A DNA stretch of 64,000 bases from Rhodobacteraceae bacterium LMO-JJ12 (GTDB lineage Bacteria > Pseudomonadota > Alphaproteobacteria > Rhodobacterales > Rhodobacteraceae), in NCBI GenBank assembly GCA_021555075.1, contig JAKGBX010000001.1:1240001-1304000 (forward strand), written 5' to 3'. The first letter of the stretch is position 1. Every line of letters starts with the position of its first letter. The position numbers were made by a program, and so were the translations under genes. A model generated the notes under the pieces. That model was not told the DNA's origin. It searched no databases and was given only the letters and a program-made list of their open reading frames with translations. This document shows positions 62,914-64,000 of this stretch, piece by piece.

Positions 62914-63396
62914 ATGACTACTCATATGAACCGGCGTTTTATGTTAGGCACTGCTCTGGCCGGAGGGGCGCTGTTGGTGGCGGGCGTGAACTCGCGTGCG
63001 CAGGCCGCGTTCGAGGTGACACGCACCGACGCCGAGTGGCGCAAGATGCTGAGCGCGCTGGAATACAAGGTGATGCGCAAGGCCGGGACCGAGCGTGCCG
63101 GTTCGTCGCCGCTCGATAAAATATATGACAAGGGTGTCTATCAATGCCGGGGGTGCGACCTGCCGCTCTACAGCTCGGAACATAAATTCGACAGCGGCAC
63201 CGGTTGGCCCAGTTTCTGGCAGGCGTTGCCCGAGGCGACGGCAACCCAGCCGGATCGCACGATATGGGGCGTGCATACGGAAGTGCATTGCCGTCGATGC
63301 GGTTCGCATCTGGGACATATCTTTGATGATGGCCCCAAACCGACGGGCAAGCGGCACTGTATCAATGGCGTGAGCCTGGTGTTCAAGCCCGCGTGA
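62914..63396 (+). CDS. msrB: Exported peptide-methionine (R)-S-oxide reductase MsrB
   Basis: A 160-residue MsrB with a twin-arginine signal (NRRFMLGTALAGGALLVAG), so it should act on oxidised proteins in the periplasm after folding. Zinc-binding pairs CRGC and CRRC are present. The substrate site is SGTGWPSFWQA, and the catalytic Cys is in KRHCINGVSL. GAGGAGAAGG precedes the ATG; an ATG four codons later is also possible. It follows the sigma/anti-sigma/fasciclin genes in the same direction. Confidence 0.94.
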   Translation: MTTHMNRRFMLGTALAGGALLVAGVNSRAQAAFEVTRTDAEWRKMLSALEYKVMRKAGTERAGSSPLDKIYDKGVYQCRGCDLPLYSSEHKFDSGTGWPSFWQALPEATATQPDRTIWGVHTEVHCRRCGSHLGHIFDDGPKPTGKRHCINGVSLVFKPA

Positions 63397-63473
63397 GAGT
63401 GTGGCGCAAAATGCTGAAGCAACGTTAACGGCTGCGCGCGGTGGTTTGCGCCAGGTCTTCTGGGCGGTTTGAA

Positions 63474-63492
63474 GGGCGGGTGATTCCCGCCC
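63474..63492. terminator. Hairpin between convergent msrB and DnaJ-domain genes
   Basis: The perfect 7-bp stem GGGCGGG / CCCGCCC with a 5-base loop is followed on the plus strand by CTATGCTTTT. Confidence 0.55.
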
Positions 63493-63550
63493 CTATGCTT
63501 TTCCGGTAGCCCATATTAGCGGGCGCAGGGCCGCGCGCAAATCACCCGGC

Positions 63551-64000
63551 TTATTTGAAGTTGCGGCTGACCTTGATCTGATCCCAGGCCCAGACAACTT
63601 CTTGCAGTTGTTCTTCCTGCGAGCGGTCGCCGCCGTTGATATCGGGGTGCAATACCTTGATCAGCGCCTTGTAAGCCTTGCGCACCTCGGCTTTGGTGGC
63701 GTTGTCTTTTACTTCGAGAATGTCGACTGCGCGGCGTTCGGTCGGCGGCAGACGGCGCTGACTTGTGCCGCCCTTGCCGGGGTTCTGCGTGGCATTGGCG
63801 CCGAGAATCTGGTGCGGGTCTTCCACGCCGAGCCGGGCCCATGCGCGCTGCTCGGGATCGCCGAGCGGCTTGGTCTGGCGCTCCCAGACCTTGTCTTTGG
63901 ACATCTGGGCGTTCAATTCGGCTTCGGTCGTGCCGTCAAAGAAGTTCCATTTCAGATTGTATTCGCGCACGTGATCCTTGCAGAACCAGAGGTATTCATC
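63551..64000 (-). CDS. J-domain (DnaJ-like) protein, 5' truncated by the window edge
   Basis: The C-terminal ~149 residues of a small J-domain protein. The J domain is at the end: VKDNATKAEVRKAYKALIKV followed by LHPDINGGDRS, with the HPD tripeptide needed to stimulate Hsp70. Upstream lie WFCKDHVREYNLKWNFFDG and ARLGVEDPHQILG, as in alphaproteobacterial relatives. The frame is open to the last base of the window; a GTG at 63970 is internal. Such genes often neighbour cobS/cobT in Rhodobacterales, but here the stress cassette lies between. Confidence 0.88.
   Translation of the reverse strand, partial: DEYLWFCKDHVREYNLKWNFFDGTTEAELNAQMSKDKVWERQTKPLGDPEQRAWARLGVEDPHQILGANATQNPGKGGTSQRRLPPTERRAVDILEVKDNATKAEVRKAYKALIKVLHPDINGGDRSQEEQLQEVVWAWDQIKVSRNFK

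Overview
The window looks like a chromosomal segment of a Rhodobacterales alphaproteobacterium (Roseobacter/Rhodobacter group). The grounds are a high G+C content, a CobS/CobT cobaltochelatase pair, two tandem DUF2484-type membrane proteins, the gene order ftsQ-ftsA-ftsZ-lpxC-bamD-recN, a capsule-export protein with a long Pro/Ala-rich N-terminus, and a family of G/C palindromes ending in an 'atatttNcggcaagatgaa' core between genes. Most of the window is housekeeping DNA. No rRNA, tRNA, CRISPR array, transposase, integrase or phage gene was seen.

Layout. 1-3763: the end of an M3 metallopeptidase, then a capsule-export ABC ATPase and inner-membrane export protein (kpsT/kpsE-like) on the minus strand. 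4209-11974: a ten-gene Mrp/Mbh-type cation/proton antiporter operon (E-F-G-MbhDE-B-C-D-D2-small membrane protein-D3) with three proton-pump subunits. 12045-14884: an ArsR-type repressor with an ArsP-like permease, a uracil-DNA glycosylase family protein and an SseB-like protein. 14999-23204: ghrA, then the cell-shape operon mreB-mreC-mreD-mrdA-rodA on the minus strand. Two plus-strand genes of lower G+C (an unknown protein and trmL) split mreB from mreC. 23466-25213: leuA with a 28-residue, leucine-rich leader peptide and alternative RNA stems, a ribosome-dependent attenuator.

25484-29864: a redox region. It holds a sulfide:quinone oxidoreductase-like flavoprotein, a zincin, a secreted protein of unknown function and three tandem small c-type cytochromes, with three FNR/FixK-like half-palindromes upstream of the flavoprotein and cytochromes. 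30002-32630: a 3-methyladenine glycosylase-like protein lacking the usual key residues, a BaiN-type flavoprotein and a cupin. 32847-48986: the distal division/cell-wall cluster ftsW-murG-murC-[APC permease, two DUF2484 proteins, one small membrane protein]-murB-ddl-ftsQ-ftsA-ftsZ-lpxC-bamD-recN.

49272-57500: a LuxR-type HTH fused to a probably inactive alpha/beta-hydrolase fold, a D-lactate dehydrogenase-type flavoenzyme, a CLC protein, a NYN/LOTUS RNase-like protein, a DUF427 protein and an aminopeptidase P. 57780-64000: cobT and cobS on the minus strand and the end of a DnaJ-domain gene. Between cobS and the DnaJ gene lies a plus-strand cassette of ECF sigma factor, anti-sigma factor, secreted fasciclin protein and Tat-exported MsrB, which looks like an envelope stress module.

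The least ordinary items are the leuA attenuator, the hydrogenase-free Mbh-ordered antiporter operon, the insertion that splits the mre operon, the FNR-like sites on the flavoprotein/cytochrome region, the pseudo-hydrolase/LuxR fusion, and two families of intergenic repeats.
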